DNA from: Symploca sp. SIO1C2
GTDB taxonomy: Bacteria > Cyanobacteriota > Cyanobacteriia > Cyanobacteriales > Coleofasciculaceae
Length of the DNA stretch: 64,000 nt
Direction of reading: 5' to 3'
NCBI GenBank assembly: GCA_010672925.1
Contig: JAAHFP010000003.1
Coordinates: 124,001-188,000, forward strand
The translations under genes were made by a program, and so were the position numbers. Below are positions 26,990-35,082 of the stretch, piece after piece. A model generated the notes under the pieces. It did not search any database and was not told the DNA's origin. It saw only the letters and a program-made list of their open reading frames with translations. Each line of letters starts with the position of its first letter. The first letter of the stretch is position 1.

Positions 26990-28242
26990 TACTTCACCTC
27001 CCATGTCTCAAGCGGTTGAATCAGAGCAACTTTTGCTCCCATCGCTTCAGCTAATTCCAAGGGCAAATCCCCGTACTGTTGCGGTTGAGGATTGAGCAAC
27101 ACTGCCTTGACTCCATCCAAGCCACGGATAAGTTGAGCCACCTGCAAAGCATCTTCAACCCCTTTGCTTCCCACCGGCAGCACAATCTTATCTAGGCGAC
27201 TGGCTTCGAGAGGCACATTCCCTCGCCCATCGCTAATTACCACTAGCACCGCTTGCTGTATAGTACTGCGCCCGTGTTGCATAGCATGGCGTAGGGTCTG
27301 CAATGCCAAATCTAATCCATGAGCCAGAGGAGTAGCTTTACCCCTTCCTGCCTCAATCCCCGCAGTAATCTGAGGTACGAGAATACTTTGTGCCATCAGC
27401 TTTTGAGCCCTTAACTCATGGCGTGCATCCACTGCTCCCACTTGAATTAAACAAACACTAGCTCGTTCCACATAAGCCCAACTCAGATAGGGTAATAACT
27501 CTTCTTGCCAATCGCAATCCCGTAGACAAGTGTGATCTAAAATTAGCATCAGCATTTGTTCGGCTATCGGTACTCGGCGATAGGAATGTAAGTCCGTTGG
27601 AGACAGCAGCAGTTGATTTCTATTAGTAGTTGAGCGTTGGCGAATTGGCTGACACTTGGCGGCTTCTAGTAATGTCCTCACTAAGGCTAAATCCTGGAAA
27701 TGGGCTACCTTCTCCACTCCAATAATGGCACCACGACCAACTGCCTTTAAGTGGAAGCGACGGCTAGGCAATCGTAGTGAAGCGGCTTCTCGCTCAACTG
27801 GTGCTTGATCTTCAGAATAAGGATTGCTGGGAACTTTAAAGGCGATAGTTGGCTGTGGCTCAGTTTCATCGGACTGATATACCGGTTCCCTCACTGTGGC
27901 TGGTTTAGACTTAGTTGGTTTTAGGTTTTCTTCCCTAGTCTGAGGCTGCCTAGGTTGTGGCGTTACAGGCTCAGAACTTACATCAGGCAAATCCTCTGTC
28001 TGCTGTTGCCGATTAGCAGCTTTCAACCCCATCATGTCAGCCGCAGCATCAACCTCTCCCACCGTCATCTCTGCTGCACCTTCCCACCGGGTATATGCTA
28101 GAGCCAATCGTGCTAAGGCAATCTCCCGACGAGGACTGTATACTTCCAAATTTGTCGTATAGTCCAGTATCCGAGCTATGGCTTCTGGGGTAATTTTAGG
28201 ATAAATCTGTCGAGCTTTCTGCAAGCGATCGCAAATTTTCCT
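26989..28242 (-). CDS. ChlD/MoxR-like vWA protein, 5' end removed by an IS element
   Basis: Open from the IS boundary at 28242 without an ATG. The first 70 codons (RKICDRLQKARQIYPKITPE, ARILDYTTNLEVYSPRREIA) correspond to the C-terminal lid of a Mg-chelatase-type AAA ATPase. A Pro- and Gln-rich linker follows, then a vWA domain with VLVVISDGRGNVPLEASRLD. The MIDAS motif appears degenerate: ILDHTCLRD stands where DxSxS is expected. So the AAA core is missing, the piece before it being replaced by an ISL3 element; translation may no longer start. Known MoxR-vWA-CHAT operons function as conflict systems; this copy is probably impaired. Confidence 0.82.
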   Translation of the reverse strand, partial: RKICDRLQKARQIYPKITPEAIARILDYTTNLEVYSPRREIALARLALAYTRWEGAAEMTVGEVDAAADMMGLKAANRQQQTEDLPDVSSEPVTPQPRQPQTREENLKPTKSKPATVREPVYQSDETEPQPTIAFKVPSNPYSEDQAPVEREAASLRLPSRRFHLKAVGRGAIIGVEKVAHFQDLALVRTLLEAAKCQPIRQRSTTNRNQLLLSPTDLHSYRRVPIAEQMLMLILDHTCLRDCDWQEELLPYLSWAYVERASVCLIQVGAVDARHELRAQKLMAQSILVPQITAGIEAGRGKATPLAHGLDLALQTLRHAMQHGRSTIQQAVLVVISDGRGNVPLEASRLDKIVLPVGSKGVEDALQVAQLIRGLDGVKAVLLNPQPQQYGDLPLELAEAMGAKVALIQPLETWEVK

Positions 28243-28341
28243 GGCTCTCCAGTAGTTAGGGTGATAAGTTTTATTAATAAAGGTGCTGAAGGCTTCTTGG
28301 CTTTAGTCTTGGCTCGGAGCTTTCTTCGGAGAGTTAAGGCT
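28243..28341 (+). repeat. Left terminal inverted repeat of the ISL3 element
   Basis: Begins GGCTCTCCAGTAGTTAGGGT and matches the reverse complement of 29637-29735 over 99 bases with one difference. Confidence 0.9.
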
Positions 28342-28392
28342 ACTCTTTTCAAGTTAAACTGAATGTTTTTTTGACGAGCATGTAGAATTCAG

Positions 28393-29543
28393 CTAAGAGC
28401 AGCAACCCAGCAAGCGAGAACGCAAGTTATTAAAATTGGTTAAGCCATAACTTAAGCGCATAACTAGTTTAATTTTATTGTTAATTCCTTCCATAACTCC
28501 ACTGGTTGTGCCACTAATAAAGTAGTTGCATATTCCTGGCAAGTGGAAAGCGAATAGTCTGAGCTGTTTTTCCGTAAAGTATCTGAGCTTGAACCAGCCA
28601 CTTCTTCATTCTTTTCAGACCAGACTGGACAGTTGTAGAAGTTTCATAAATGTCTCGAAACTCTTCTTTAATTTCATAGGCTAATCTTAAACAGGCTGAC
28701 TGGCTTAAAATTTGTTCAAGCTGCTCTTTGTCAGTTTTTGTTAAGTCTTGATTATTCTTGAGAAGTAAATATTTACTGCCCTTAGTCTTTACTCCCGCAC
28801 AGCGACGAATTTTATTTAAGGTATCGTTTACCAACTTCATTACATGAAATCTATCAATAACCACGACGGCATTGGGAAAGGCTTCCTCAATGACTTTCCC
28901 AAATCCCGCCCACATATCAACACTGACTTCCGTGACTTGCTCTCTCACTTCAATTGGTTGCTGCTAAGCGAGCTTCAATAATATCTTGCTGCTTATGGCT
29001 ATCGATAACTTCTAGGAGGCAAGACTCTTCAATATCACTCACTACAGTCACGAATTCTCTAGCACCCTTGCGTTTGCTAACTTCATCTATACTCAAACGC
29101 TTAACTTCGCCCCAGTCTTTTTTTTTCTGTTGCTGACGAAATTAAAAATACCTAATACTTCTTCATAAGTTAAGTCTTCTTCCCTACTTACTTGTGTTAT
29201 ATTGCTCATCAAGACTCTCTGGTAAATATAAGATTCATATCTTTGAGTGTACCGCCGTCGCCAGGAAAGAAAATCTAGCTGTTGTGTTACATATTTCTGG
29301 CAATCACGACAGTAAAACTGCTGACGAGGAACTTTCAGATATACAGGTTGACCAAAAGTCGATAAATCCCTCACTAATATTGAGCGAACTTGATGACGTT
29401 CTTGTATCAGTTTTGAGCAATGAGGACAGACAATTTCAGGAGCTAGTATTTTCAGCTGAAGACAGATATAACCAACTACAAAGAGAATGACCTTCTACTG
29501 TCACTCCTGGCAAGTTGAGTATAGAGTCGAGAGGTGATGACAT
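28393..29543 (-). pseudogene. ISL3 family transposase, multiply frameshifted
   Basis: The N-terminus reads MSSPLDSILNLPGVTVEG from the ATG at 29543, then continues after frameshifts as CLQLKILAPEIVCPHCSK, KVPRQQFYCRDCQKYVTQQL (zinc-binding CxxC pairs), VKRLSIDEVSKRKGAREFV, VSVDMWAGFGKVIEEAFPNA, VVVIDRFHVMKLVNDTLNKI and finally GTTSGVMEGINNKIKLVMRL. At least four frame changes are needed (near 29490, 29100, 28957 and 28514). The catalytic Asp in VIDRFHVMK is preserved, but no functional protein is possible. Confidence 0.85.
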
Positions 29544-29636
29544 CGGTAGATTCCTTTGAGGGAGAATTCATTAAATTTATACTCTTTATATCAAAAAAAA
29601 CTTATTACCCCAAAGCCAGGATACCTGGGATGAGCT

Positions 29637-29735
29637 AGCCTTGACTCTCCGAAGAAAGCTCCGAGCCAAGACTAAAGCCAAGAAGCCTTCAGCACCTTTA
29701 TTAATAAAACTTATCACCCTAACTACTGGAGAGCC
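29637..29735 (-). repeat. Right terminal inverted repeat of the ISL3 element
   Basis: Reverse complement of 28243-28341 with one mismatch; the terminal base is at 29735 next to ATCCTTAT. Confidence 0.9.
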
Positions 29736-29967
29736 ATCCTTATCAGGATCAATTCCCGCTTCTCGCAGCAATTCTTCTAGACGTTTAGCCCGTTGACGTT
29801 CCTGTTCGAGTTCTTCTTCCGCAACAGTAGCTCGATTTTCTGCTTCTGTCGCCCGGTTTTCTGCTTCTGTCGCCCGTTTTCCCATTGCTTCTATCTGCTA
29901 TTGGTTGCCCATCACTATTAGGATAAATAATTTCTACATCGGTTTGAGGCTGCAATTGTGTAACCAT
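29736..29967 (-). pseudogene. Internally deleted Uma2 gene, ended by the IS
   Basis: It starts MVTQLQPQTDVEIIYPNSDG (29967), a normal Uma2 N-terminus, but after QPIAD the whole nuclease core is gone and the reading changes frame into the alanine/glutamate coiled tail (EAENRATVAEEELEQER, QRAKRLEELLREAGIDPD) that closes many cyanobacterial Uma2 proteins. At 29735 the ISL3 element begins. Only the first 25 residues and the tail survive, in different frames. Confidence 0.8.
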
Positions 29968-30107
29968 GTTTGCCTTCTAAATTCACCGGACTACTTTTTA
30001 TTTTAGTTGCGATCGCCTACAGTATCAGTGCGATCGCTATTCTTGTAGGAAATTATTACAGGCGGTCAGCCTGTTCCACAGTAGAGCTAGTTGAATCGTT
30101 TTAGATT

Positions 30108-30132
30108 GAGGGCGCACGTCGGTGCGCCCCTA
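30108..30132. repeat. GGCGCACGTCGGTGCGCC palindrome
   Basis: Copy of the palindrome at 8385-8411. The spacer 29968-30163 also holds two GCGATCGC octamers and a GGCGGTCAGCCTGTTCCACA repeat, and no gene. Confidence 0.55.
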
Positions 30133-30163
30133 CGAACCTCGAACAAACGATGATTGAGGAGTG

Positions 30164-30291
30164 ATATCAAGTTCGGATAATCACTTATAATTCCCTTCTC
30201 CCTTGCAACTTTCTTTCTTCCCTTCTGCCCTCTGCCTTCTGCCTTCTGCCTTCTTCTCACCAAAGTGTAAGTATTCAACCGAACTTGATAT
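30164..30291. repeat. MITE family A that truncates a kinase gene
   Basis: Complete copy with ends ATATCAAGTTCGG and CCGAACTTGATAT. On the minus strand it continues the kinase frame upstream and would add VISSSVEYLHFGEKKAEGRR before a stop near 30181. Confidence 0.82.
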
Positions 30292-30411
30292 GACTGTACG
30301 TTCACCTTTGTGTTGCTGAGCCAAATAGGTAACGGCAACTTTACCTCGCCCTAACTCCCGCTCAATAGTGTAACGACCGTTGCGTAATTTTTGCCCGATT
30401 GTAAAAGCCAT
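30292..30411 (-). pseudogene. N-terminal stub of a Ser/Thr protein kinase
   Basis: Forty codons, MAFTIGQKLRNGRYTIEREL then GRGKVAVTYLAQQHKGERT, encode the start of a bacterial Ser/Thr kinase including a glycine-rich loop in which the usual phenylalanine-glycine is changed (GRGKVAVTYL). The frame runs into MITE family A and no catalytic domain follows on the far side, so this is a truncated relic. Confidence 0.78.
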
Positions 30412-30551
30412 TATTTACTACAGGTTTTTTTGAGGTCAGCAATAGCGATTGATACTACAGGCGCACACTTATCCCATTGTTAAGTAATAATAGCAAAAAA
30501 TCCTGATAATCACAAGTAGTAAAAGATTTTAAGGAAGAAGCGATCGCACTT

Positions 30552-30585
30552 ATATCAAGTTCGCTTGAATACTTACACTTTGGTG
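30552..30585. repeat. Half copy of MITE family A
   Basis: ATATCAAGTTCGCTTGAATA plus ACTTACACTTTGG: one end only. It supplies the stop codon of the 30980-30573 gene (protein end ENATKV). Confidence 0.65.
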
Positions 30586-30980
30586 GCATTCTCATCAGGA
30601 TCAATTCCCGCTTCTCGCAGCAATTCTTCTAGGCGTTTAGCTCTTTGTCGTTCCTGTTCAAGTTCTTCTTCCGCAACAGTCGCTCGATTTTCTGCTTCTG
30701 TTGCCCGTTTTTCCTTTGCTTCCAATTGATTGCTAATAGTTCTCCGGTTGATAACAACGCAGGTTTCCACTGGTCTGGGGTGCTTGTACCAAGTGCCTTG
30801 GGGACCTCGACCTCCGGCGATGATTACAGGCATTCCTTCATATAGGGGAATCATCCAGACCCGACCTTGCTTGGTAGCACCTTTGATTCGCCCTTGACTG
30901 AGAAGGCGGCGGACTCTGGCTTCAGAGATGCCAAGCATTAAGGATGCTTCTGCGCTGCCGACGTGGGTTTTGTTGTTCAT
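30573..30980 (-). CDS. Excisionase-like HTH protein with a Uma2-type coiled tail
   Basis: 135 aa. The N-terminal 45 residues (SAEASLMLGISEARVRRLL, SQGRIKGATKQGRVWMIPLY) look like a helix-turn-helix of the excisionase/MerR type. The C-terminal 55 residues (KRATEAENRATVAEEELEQ, ERQRAKRLEELLREAGIDPD) form a coiled coil almost identical, also in DNA, to the tail of the Uma2 remnant at 29736-29967. So it appears to be a chimera of a DNA-binding domain and a Uma2 tail, perhaps made by recombination. The last residues and the stop come from MITE sequence. Function unknown; DNA binding is likely. Confidence 0.72.
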   Translation of the reverse strand: MNNKTHVGSAEASLMLGISEARVRRLLSQGRIKGATKQGRVWMIPLYEGMPVIIAGGRGPQGTWYKHPRPVETCVVINRRTISNQLEAKEKRATEAENRATVAEEELEQERQRAKRLEELLREAGIDPDENATKV

Positions 30981-31041
30981 TTTTCCCCGTTTTATATTGC
31001 GTGCTAGTGGGTGTGGAAGCTAGTCGTTAAGCTATCCCCAG

Positions 31042-31059
31042 CTTAAATTGACACCAATG
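31042..31059. repeat. Lone end of MITE family C
   Basis: CTTAAATTGACACCAATG, one base off the right end of the 9870-10083 element, placed three bases after the end of the WD40 kinase gene. Confidence 0.65.
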
Positions 31060-31061
31060 CC

Positions 31062-33128
31062 CTACAGTCGCCAAATTTTAATCGTTCCATCAGCACTACC
31101 ACTAGCGAGGGTTTGTCCATCGGGACTGATAGCCAGGGATAAAACTGAGTCGTTATGAGCTTGCTGTTGGTAAAGTAGCTCCCCTGTAGTAACATCCCAC
31201 AAATTGATAGTTTTGTCCTTACTACCACTGACTAGAGTTTTGCCATCAGGACTAAAGACAACGGTATTAACTGAGTTGGTATGTCCTATAAGGGTTTGTT
31301 GCTCTTGAAGTGTGGTTAAATTCCAGAGTTTGATGGTGTTTTCTTGACTGCCACTAGCCAGGATTGTACCATCGGGACTAAAAGCTACAGAAAAAACGTC
31401 GAATAAATGCTTATCAAAAGTAGCAATCTTTTTTCCAGTGGGAACATCCCATAGCCGGATAATATAGTCCCAACTACCGCTAGCCAGGGTTTTTCCATCA
31501 GGACTAAAAGCCACCGACAAAACCTCGAATAAATGCTCTAAACTATGCTGTTCCTTACCAGTGCTCATTTGCCATAGCTTGATAGTTTTGTCCCCACTAC
31601 CACTAGCTAAAGTTTTGCCATCGGGACTAAATGCAATGGTATTAACTGAGTTATCATGTCCTTTGATGGTGAAAAACTCTTGGAAGGTACGAACATTCCA
31701 GAGTTTAATGGTTTTGTCTTCACTACCACTAGCTAAGGTTTTACCTGTGGGGCTAAAAGCAATGGAACGTACAGCTTGAGAATGTCCAGAAAACCAGTTG
31801 TTACCCAGGGTACAAATTTCCCATTCTGTACTTAATTCCCAGAGCCTAACGGTTTTATCCCCACTGCCACTAGCTACAATCTTACCATTGGGACTAAAAG
31901 CCACAGCATACACTGCACCTGAATGCTTGTTGAAGGTAGTAATTAGAGATAGCCGAGTAGAAAGAGTTGAGGATTTATCTTCCTTCCTTTCTGCTGTCTG
32001 CCTCCGGTTCCCCTCCTTGGAAGGGTTAGGGGTGGGTTCTGCCTTCTTCTCTCCAAAGTGTAAGTATTCCAGCGGACTTGATATCACCCCTGATGGTTTT
32101 TCCTGGGAGTTGGGTTTTACCTTCAAAGATGTTAAAGCTAGTAGAATTTCTTCAGCAGATCGATACCGCAGCTTGATACTACTTTGAATCATTTTGTCCA
32201 AAATACCACCAAGTTCCTCGCTCACTGGATTGTTAACTAAATAAGTTCGCCAAGCAAAGCCACTTTCGAGGGGTTCATACAAGTCAAATGGCTCAACATT
32301 AGTCAACAGATGAATGCAAGTTACCCCTAAACTGTAAAGATCACTGGCAAATACAGCTCTTCCAAAAGTTTGTTCAGGGGCTGCATAAGCAGCGCTGCCA
32401 ATAGTTGTCCCGGTTTTAGATAAAGCCGTCATCGTTGCATGTTTAGCTGCACCAAAATCCACCAAGACCAAATCTTTCCCTGAATCAGGTGAACTTATAT
32501 CAAGTTCGGATAAACAGTTATAATTTCCTTCTTTCTTCCCTCCTGCCTCCTGCCTCCTGCCTCCTGCCTTATTGCCACTGAAGTGTAAGTATTCAACCGA
32601 ACTTGATATTAGGGTACGACGACGAATAATATTTTCTGGCTTGATATCCCGATGAATTACTTGCCCTTGATGGATAAATTGCAGTACTGGTAGTAAGTCT
32701 TGTAAGAGGCTGCGTATTTGTTCCTCTGGGAAAGCTCCCGTTTCTGCCAACTCTTGAGCGAGGTTTTGCCCGTCGATAAATTCCTGAACAATGTATTGAT
32801 GATTATTCTGCTCAAAATGAGCTAACAATTCTGGAATTTGGGGATGCTTACCCAACTGTTCTAAACGCACTGCTTCCTGCTGAAATAATTCAGCTGCTTT
32901 GCGGGCGTTGTTTTGTCCTTGGGGGTAAAACTGCTTAATTACACAACGGGGTTTAGAGGGTTTGTGCTCATCTTCTGCTAACAGGGTTCTGCCAAAACCT
33001 CCTGTAGCAATGAGTCGGATGGCGCGATATCGCTGAGCCAATAACAGTTTAGTACCACAATTTTGGCAAAAGTTGGATTTTGCTGGATTTTGGGGTCTAG
33101 CACAATGGGGGTTGAGGCAGTAGCTCAT
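31062..33128 (-). CDS. Zinc-ribbon Ser/Thr protein kinase with seven WD40 repeats
   Basis: 688 aa. Residues 1-30 form a zinc ribbon (CLNPHC..CQNC). The kinase domain starts about 34: glycine loop ATGGFGRTLLAED (41-53), Lys65 in CVIKQF, catalytic HRDIKPEN (159-166), DFGAAK (224-229) and AYAAPEQ. Seven WD40 units follow (AFSPDGKTLASGSGDKTIKL type), enough for one full propeller. Such proteins are Hank-type signalling kinases of cyanobacteria. Two repeat-derived inserts lie in frame: about 172-212, between the catalytic and activation loops, and about 350-390, between kinase and propeller. Both keep the frame, so the protein may still be made, but activity is uncertain. Confidence 0.9.
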   Translation of the reverse strand: MSYCLNPHCARPQNPAKSNFCQNCGTKLLLAQRYRAIRLIATGGFGRTLLAEDEHKPSKPRCVIKQFYPQGQNNARKAAELFQQEAVRLEQLGKHPQIPELLAHFEQNNHQYIVQEFIDGQNLAQELAETGAFPEEQIRSLLQDLLPVLQFIHQGQVIHRDIKPENIIRRRTLISSSVEYLHFSGNKAGGRRQEAGGKKEGNYNCLSELDISSPDSGKDLVLVDFGAAKHATMTALSKTGTTIGSAAYAAPEQTFGRAVFASDLYSLGVTCIHLLTNVEPFDLYEPLESGFAWRTYLVNNPVSEELGGILDKMIQSSIKLRYRSAEEILLALTSLKVKPNSQEKPSGVISSPLEYLHFGEKKAEPTPNPSKEGNRRQTAERKEDKSSTLSTRLSLITTFNKHSGAVYAVAFSPNGKIVASGSGDKTVRLWELSTEWEICTLGNNWFSGHSQAVRSIAFSPTGKTLASGSEDKTIKLWNVRTFQEFFTIKGHDNSVNTIAFSPDGKTLASGSGDKTIKLWQMSTGKEQHSLEHLFEVLSVAFSPDGKTLASGSWDYIIRLWDVPTGKKIATFDKHLFDVFSVAFSPDGTILASGSQENTIKLWNLTTLQEQQTLIGHTNSVNTVVFSPDGKTLVSGSKDKTINLWDVTTGELLYQQQAHNDSVLSLAISPDGQTLASGSADGTIKIWRL
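31985..32085. repeat. Composite repeat (MITE A end plus CCCACCCCTAACCC repeat) in frame in the kinase gene
   Basis: The end CGGACTTGATAT at 32073-32084 belongs to MITE family A, next to it lies a repeat with the ACCCACCCCTAACCCTTCC motif (minus strand). It adds ISSPLEYLHFGEKKAEPTPN and then PSKEGNRRQ to the protein without breaking the frame. Confidence 0.78.
32497..32609. repeat. MITE family A, complete copy inside the kinase catalytic domain
   Basis: Ends ATATCAAGTTCGGATAAA and GAATACTTACACTTC..CTTGATAT. It separates the HRDIKPEN codons from the DFGAAK codons and translates as LISSSVEYLHFSGNKAGGRR, then QEAGGKKEGNYNCLSELDI. No stop is created. Confidence 0.88.
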
Positions 33129-33152
33129 TAATTAGGGCTTGCTGAATAAGTA

Positions 33153-33261
33153 GGACAAGGAGGACAAGGAGGACAAGGGGGACAAGGAGGACAAGGAGGA
33201 CAAGGGGGACAAGGAGGACAAGGAGGACAAGGAGGACAAGGAGGACAAGGGAGACAAGGGT
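33153..33261. repeat. Nine-base array GACAAGGAG
   Basis: Around twelve tandem copies of GACAAGGAG / GACAAGGGG, directly downstream of the kinase gene start region. No coding role. Confidence 0.9.
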
Positions 33262-33289
33262 TTTGGAGAGCAGTGGAGGAGGCGACTCC

Positions 33290-33505
33290 TTCGCTGACTT
33301 TAATTATCTTAGTCGCCGGGGGGCACTCGGAGACTCAAACCGGACGTGGAGGAAAGCGTAAGACTTCCGTCAAGGAAGCAGTATCCTGTGTTAGCGAAGC
33401 GGACGCAGCGCTAGCGAGTAAGCGTCAACCCACTGAGAGTACGTTCAACTATCGCTGTTCGACGCTTTTGGAATCCCCGTGCCTTTAGGCCGGGGAGGAT
33501 GTCAA
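33290..33505 (+). mobile_element. Orphan 3' end of an IS200/IS605-type (TnpB) element
   Basis: The sequence ends GGAATCCCCGTGCC, then TTTAGGCCGGGGAGGATGTC, a stem-loop typical of the right end of cyanobacterial IS605-type elements, where it forms the 3' part of the guide (omega) RNA. The 70 codons before it (GGKRKTSVKEAVSC) resemble the tail of TnpB. No tnpB or tnpA frame remains. The remaining 33506-33669 is AT-rich with no gene. Confidence 0.5.
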
Positions 33506-33669
33506 TATCACCTCAGCATGACACTTGAGTGCATCAGTCCTGAATACTAACAATTGCTAATTGTATTATTTATGTAGTACAATGTGACTATAGGGCTCTT
33601 GAAGTGTGAGTGTTGTACTCTAGACACCGACAGCCCAGTGCCATACTTGTAGATTAAAGGCAAACGTTT

Positions 33670-34851
33670 ATGCCATACCAACAGCTAGAACTATCTACTC
33701 CCACACCAGTACTCTCCTGGGCAAATCACCATCTTGCTTCCGAGGAAAGCAAGATGGCCAAGAATGTGGCTTCCCTACCCTTTGTCTTCAAGCATGTCGC
33801 ACTAATGCCGGATGTTCACCTAGGGAAGGGAGCTTTAGTCGGTTCCGTCGTTGCGACCAAAGATGCCGTAATTCCCGCTGCTGTCGGTGTGGATATTGGT
33901 TGTGGGATGGCGGCGATTAAAACTCCCTTTGTCGCCCAGCAATTGGAAGGTAAGCTAAAGCAGATTCGCCTGGATATTGAAGCTGCTATCCCAGTCGGCT
34001 TTAACCAAAACAAAGATATCGAGAAACCGGTAGTTAACTGGCAAGGTTGGCAGGATTTCAAGGAATTGCACCCAGGAGTGCAACACCTAGAAGGTAAAGC
34101 AATAAAACAGCTAGGTTCCCTCGGTGGTGGTAATCACTTTATTGAAGTTTGCCTGGATACAGAAAACCGAGTTTGGTTGATGCTCCACTCTGGTTCACGC
34201 CATATTGGTAATATGTTGGCGAAATGTCACATCAGTACTGCCAAAGAATTAGCGAAGTTAGCAGATAATCAAATACCTGACCCTGATTTAGCTTACTTTG
34301 TAGCCGGAACCCCAGAATTTGCTGCCTACTGGCGAGATTTGCAATGGGCACAAAACTATGCCCGTTACAATCGGGATGTCATGATGGCTCGTTTTAAGGC
34401 TGTCATTGAAAAGCATCTGGTTGGGGGTAAACCAACTAAGCCTCTGCTATCAGTGAATTGTCACCACAACTACGCAGAAAAAGAAGTACATTTCGGTGAA
34501 GAAGTCTATCTCACTCGCAAGGGTGCAGTTAGAGCGCGAGAAGAAGATTATGGTATTATCCCTGGTTCCATGGGAGCTAAGTCTTTCATTGTTAAGGGTA
34601 AAGGCAATCATGATAGTTACTGCTCTTGCAGTCATGGTGCAGGGCGCTTAATGTCTCGTAATAAGGCGAAAAAACGCTTTTCTTTAGATGATTTGGTGGA
34701 ACAAACCAAGGGAGTAGAATGCCGTAAGGATAAGGGAGTTTTGGATGAAATTCCTGGTGCTTACAAGCCTATTGATGAGGTGATGAATAACCAATCGGAT
34801 CTGGTAGAAGTAGTCGCTACTTTGAAACAAGTTGTCTGTGTTAAAGGGTAG
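33670..34851 (+). CDS. rtcB: RtcB family RNA ligase
   Basis: 393 aa. RtcB joins RNA ends with 2',3'-cyclic phosphate or 3'-phosphate to 5'-OH ends, using GTP and Mn. Motifs: LMPDVHLGKGALVGSVVATK, VGVDIGCGMAAIKT (metal-binding Cys), LGGGNHFIEVCLD, LHSGSRHIGN, VNCHHNYAEKE and CSCSHGAGRLMSRNKAKKRF, with the guanylylated His in SHGAGR. Length fits the shorter bacterial RtcB group. The ATG follows a weak ribosome site; a terminator hairpin comes at 34895-34930. Confidence 0.93.
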   Translation: MPYQQLELSTPTPVLSWANHHLASEESKMAKNVASLPFVFKHVALMPDVHLGKGALVGSVVATKDAVIPAAVGVDIGCGMAAIKTPFVAQQLEGKLKQIRLDIEAAIPVGFNQNKDIEKPVVNWQGWQDFKELHPGVQHLEGKAIKQLGSLGGGNHFIEVCLDTENRVWLMLHSGSRHIGNMLAKCHISTAKELAKLADNQIPDPDLAYFVAGTPEFAAYWRDLQWAQNYARYNRDVMMARFKAVIEKHLVGGKPTKPLLSVNCHHNYAEKEVHFGEEVYLTRKGAVRAREEDYGIIPGSMGAKSFIVKGKGNHDSYCSCSHGAGRLMSRNKAKKRFSLDDLVEQTKGVECRKDKGVLDEIPGAYKPIDEVMNNQSDLVEVVATLKQVVCVKG

Positions 34852-34894
34852 AAGTTGATACAGCAGTTTACTCTGCTACGGGGTGCATTGTTGA

Positions 34895-34930
34895 TCCCCC
34901 TAAATCCCCCTTTTTAAGGGGGACTTTTGT
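34895..34930. terminator. Hairpin downstream of rtcB
   Basis: ATCCCCCTTTTTAAGGGGGA then CTTTTG: a strong stem with a short T-run, placed about 45 bases after the rtcB stop. It is also an interspersed CCCCCTAAATCCCCC repeat (copies near 43050 and 48310). Confidence 0.55.
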
Positions 34931-34964
34931 ATTTGGATTCTTTTTGGAGTGAAGTCCTACTATA

Positions 34965-34995
34965 GCGCTACGCGCTATGGTTAGGACATTAATAA
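34965..34995. repeat. Half copy of MITE family E
   Basis: ATAGCGCTACGCGCTATGGT followed by TAGGACATTAATAAAG matches one arm of 21221-21338 in reverse. Confidence 0.5.
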
Positions 34996-35082
34996 AGCCT
35001 GAAACCTTGTCATGGCCTATTTTTGAATTTTGAATTTTGAATTCGCCGTTAGGCGCTTATTACTTATTCTCCCAATCCTTAA

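Larger units (their letters stand above)
28243..29735 (-). mobile_element. Degenerate ISL3-family insertion sequence with 99-bp inverted ends
   Basis: The 1493-bp element has inverted ends of 99 bp differing at one base. The starts GGCTCTCC.. fit ISL3-type ends. The expected 8-bp target duplication is absent: flanks read ATTTTCCT (28235-28242) and ATCCTTAT (29736-29743). The left side joins a vWA gene lacking its AAA part and the right side joins the tail of a Uma2 gene, so the element probably marks a deletion or recombination between two copies. Confidence 0.88.

Noticed and set aside
26989-28224. TTG at 28224 as a real start of the vWA gene
   Set aside because: The frame continues upstream into the IS with family-like residues (RKICDRL), so the TTG is internal and the gene is truncated.
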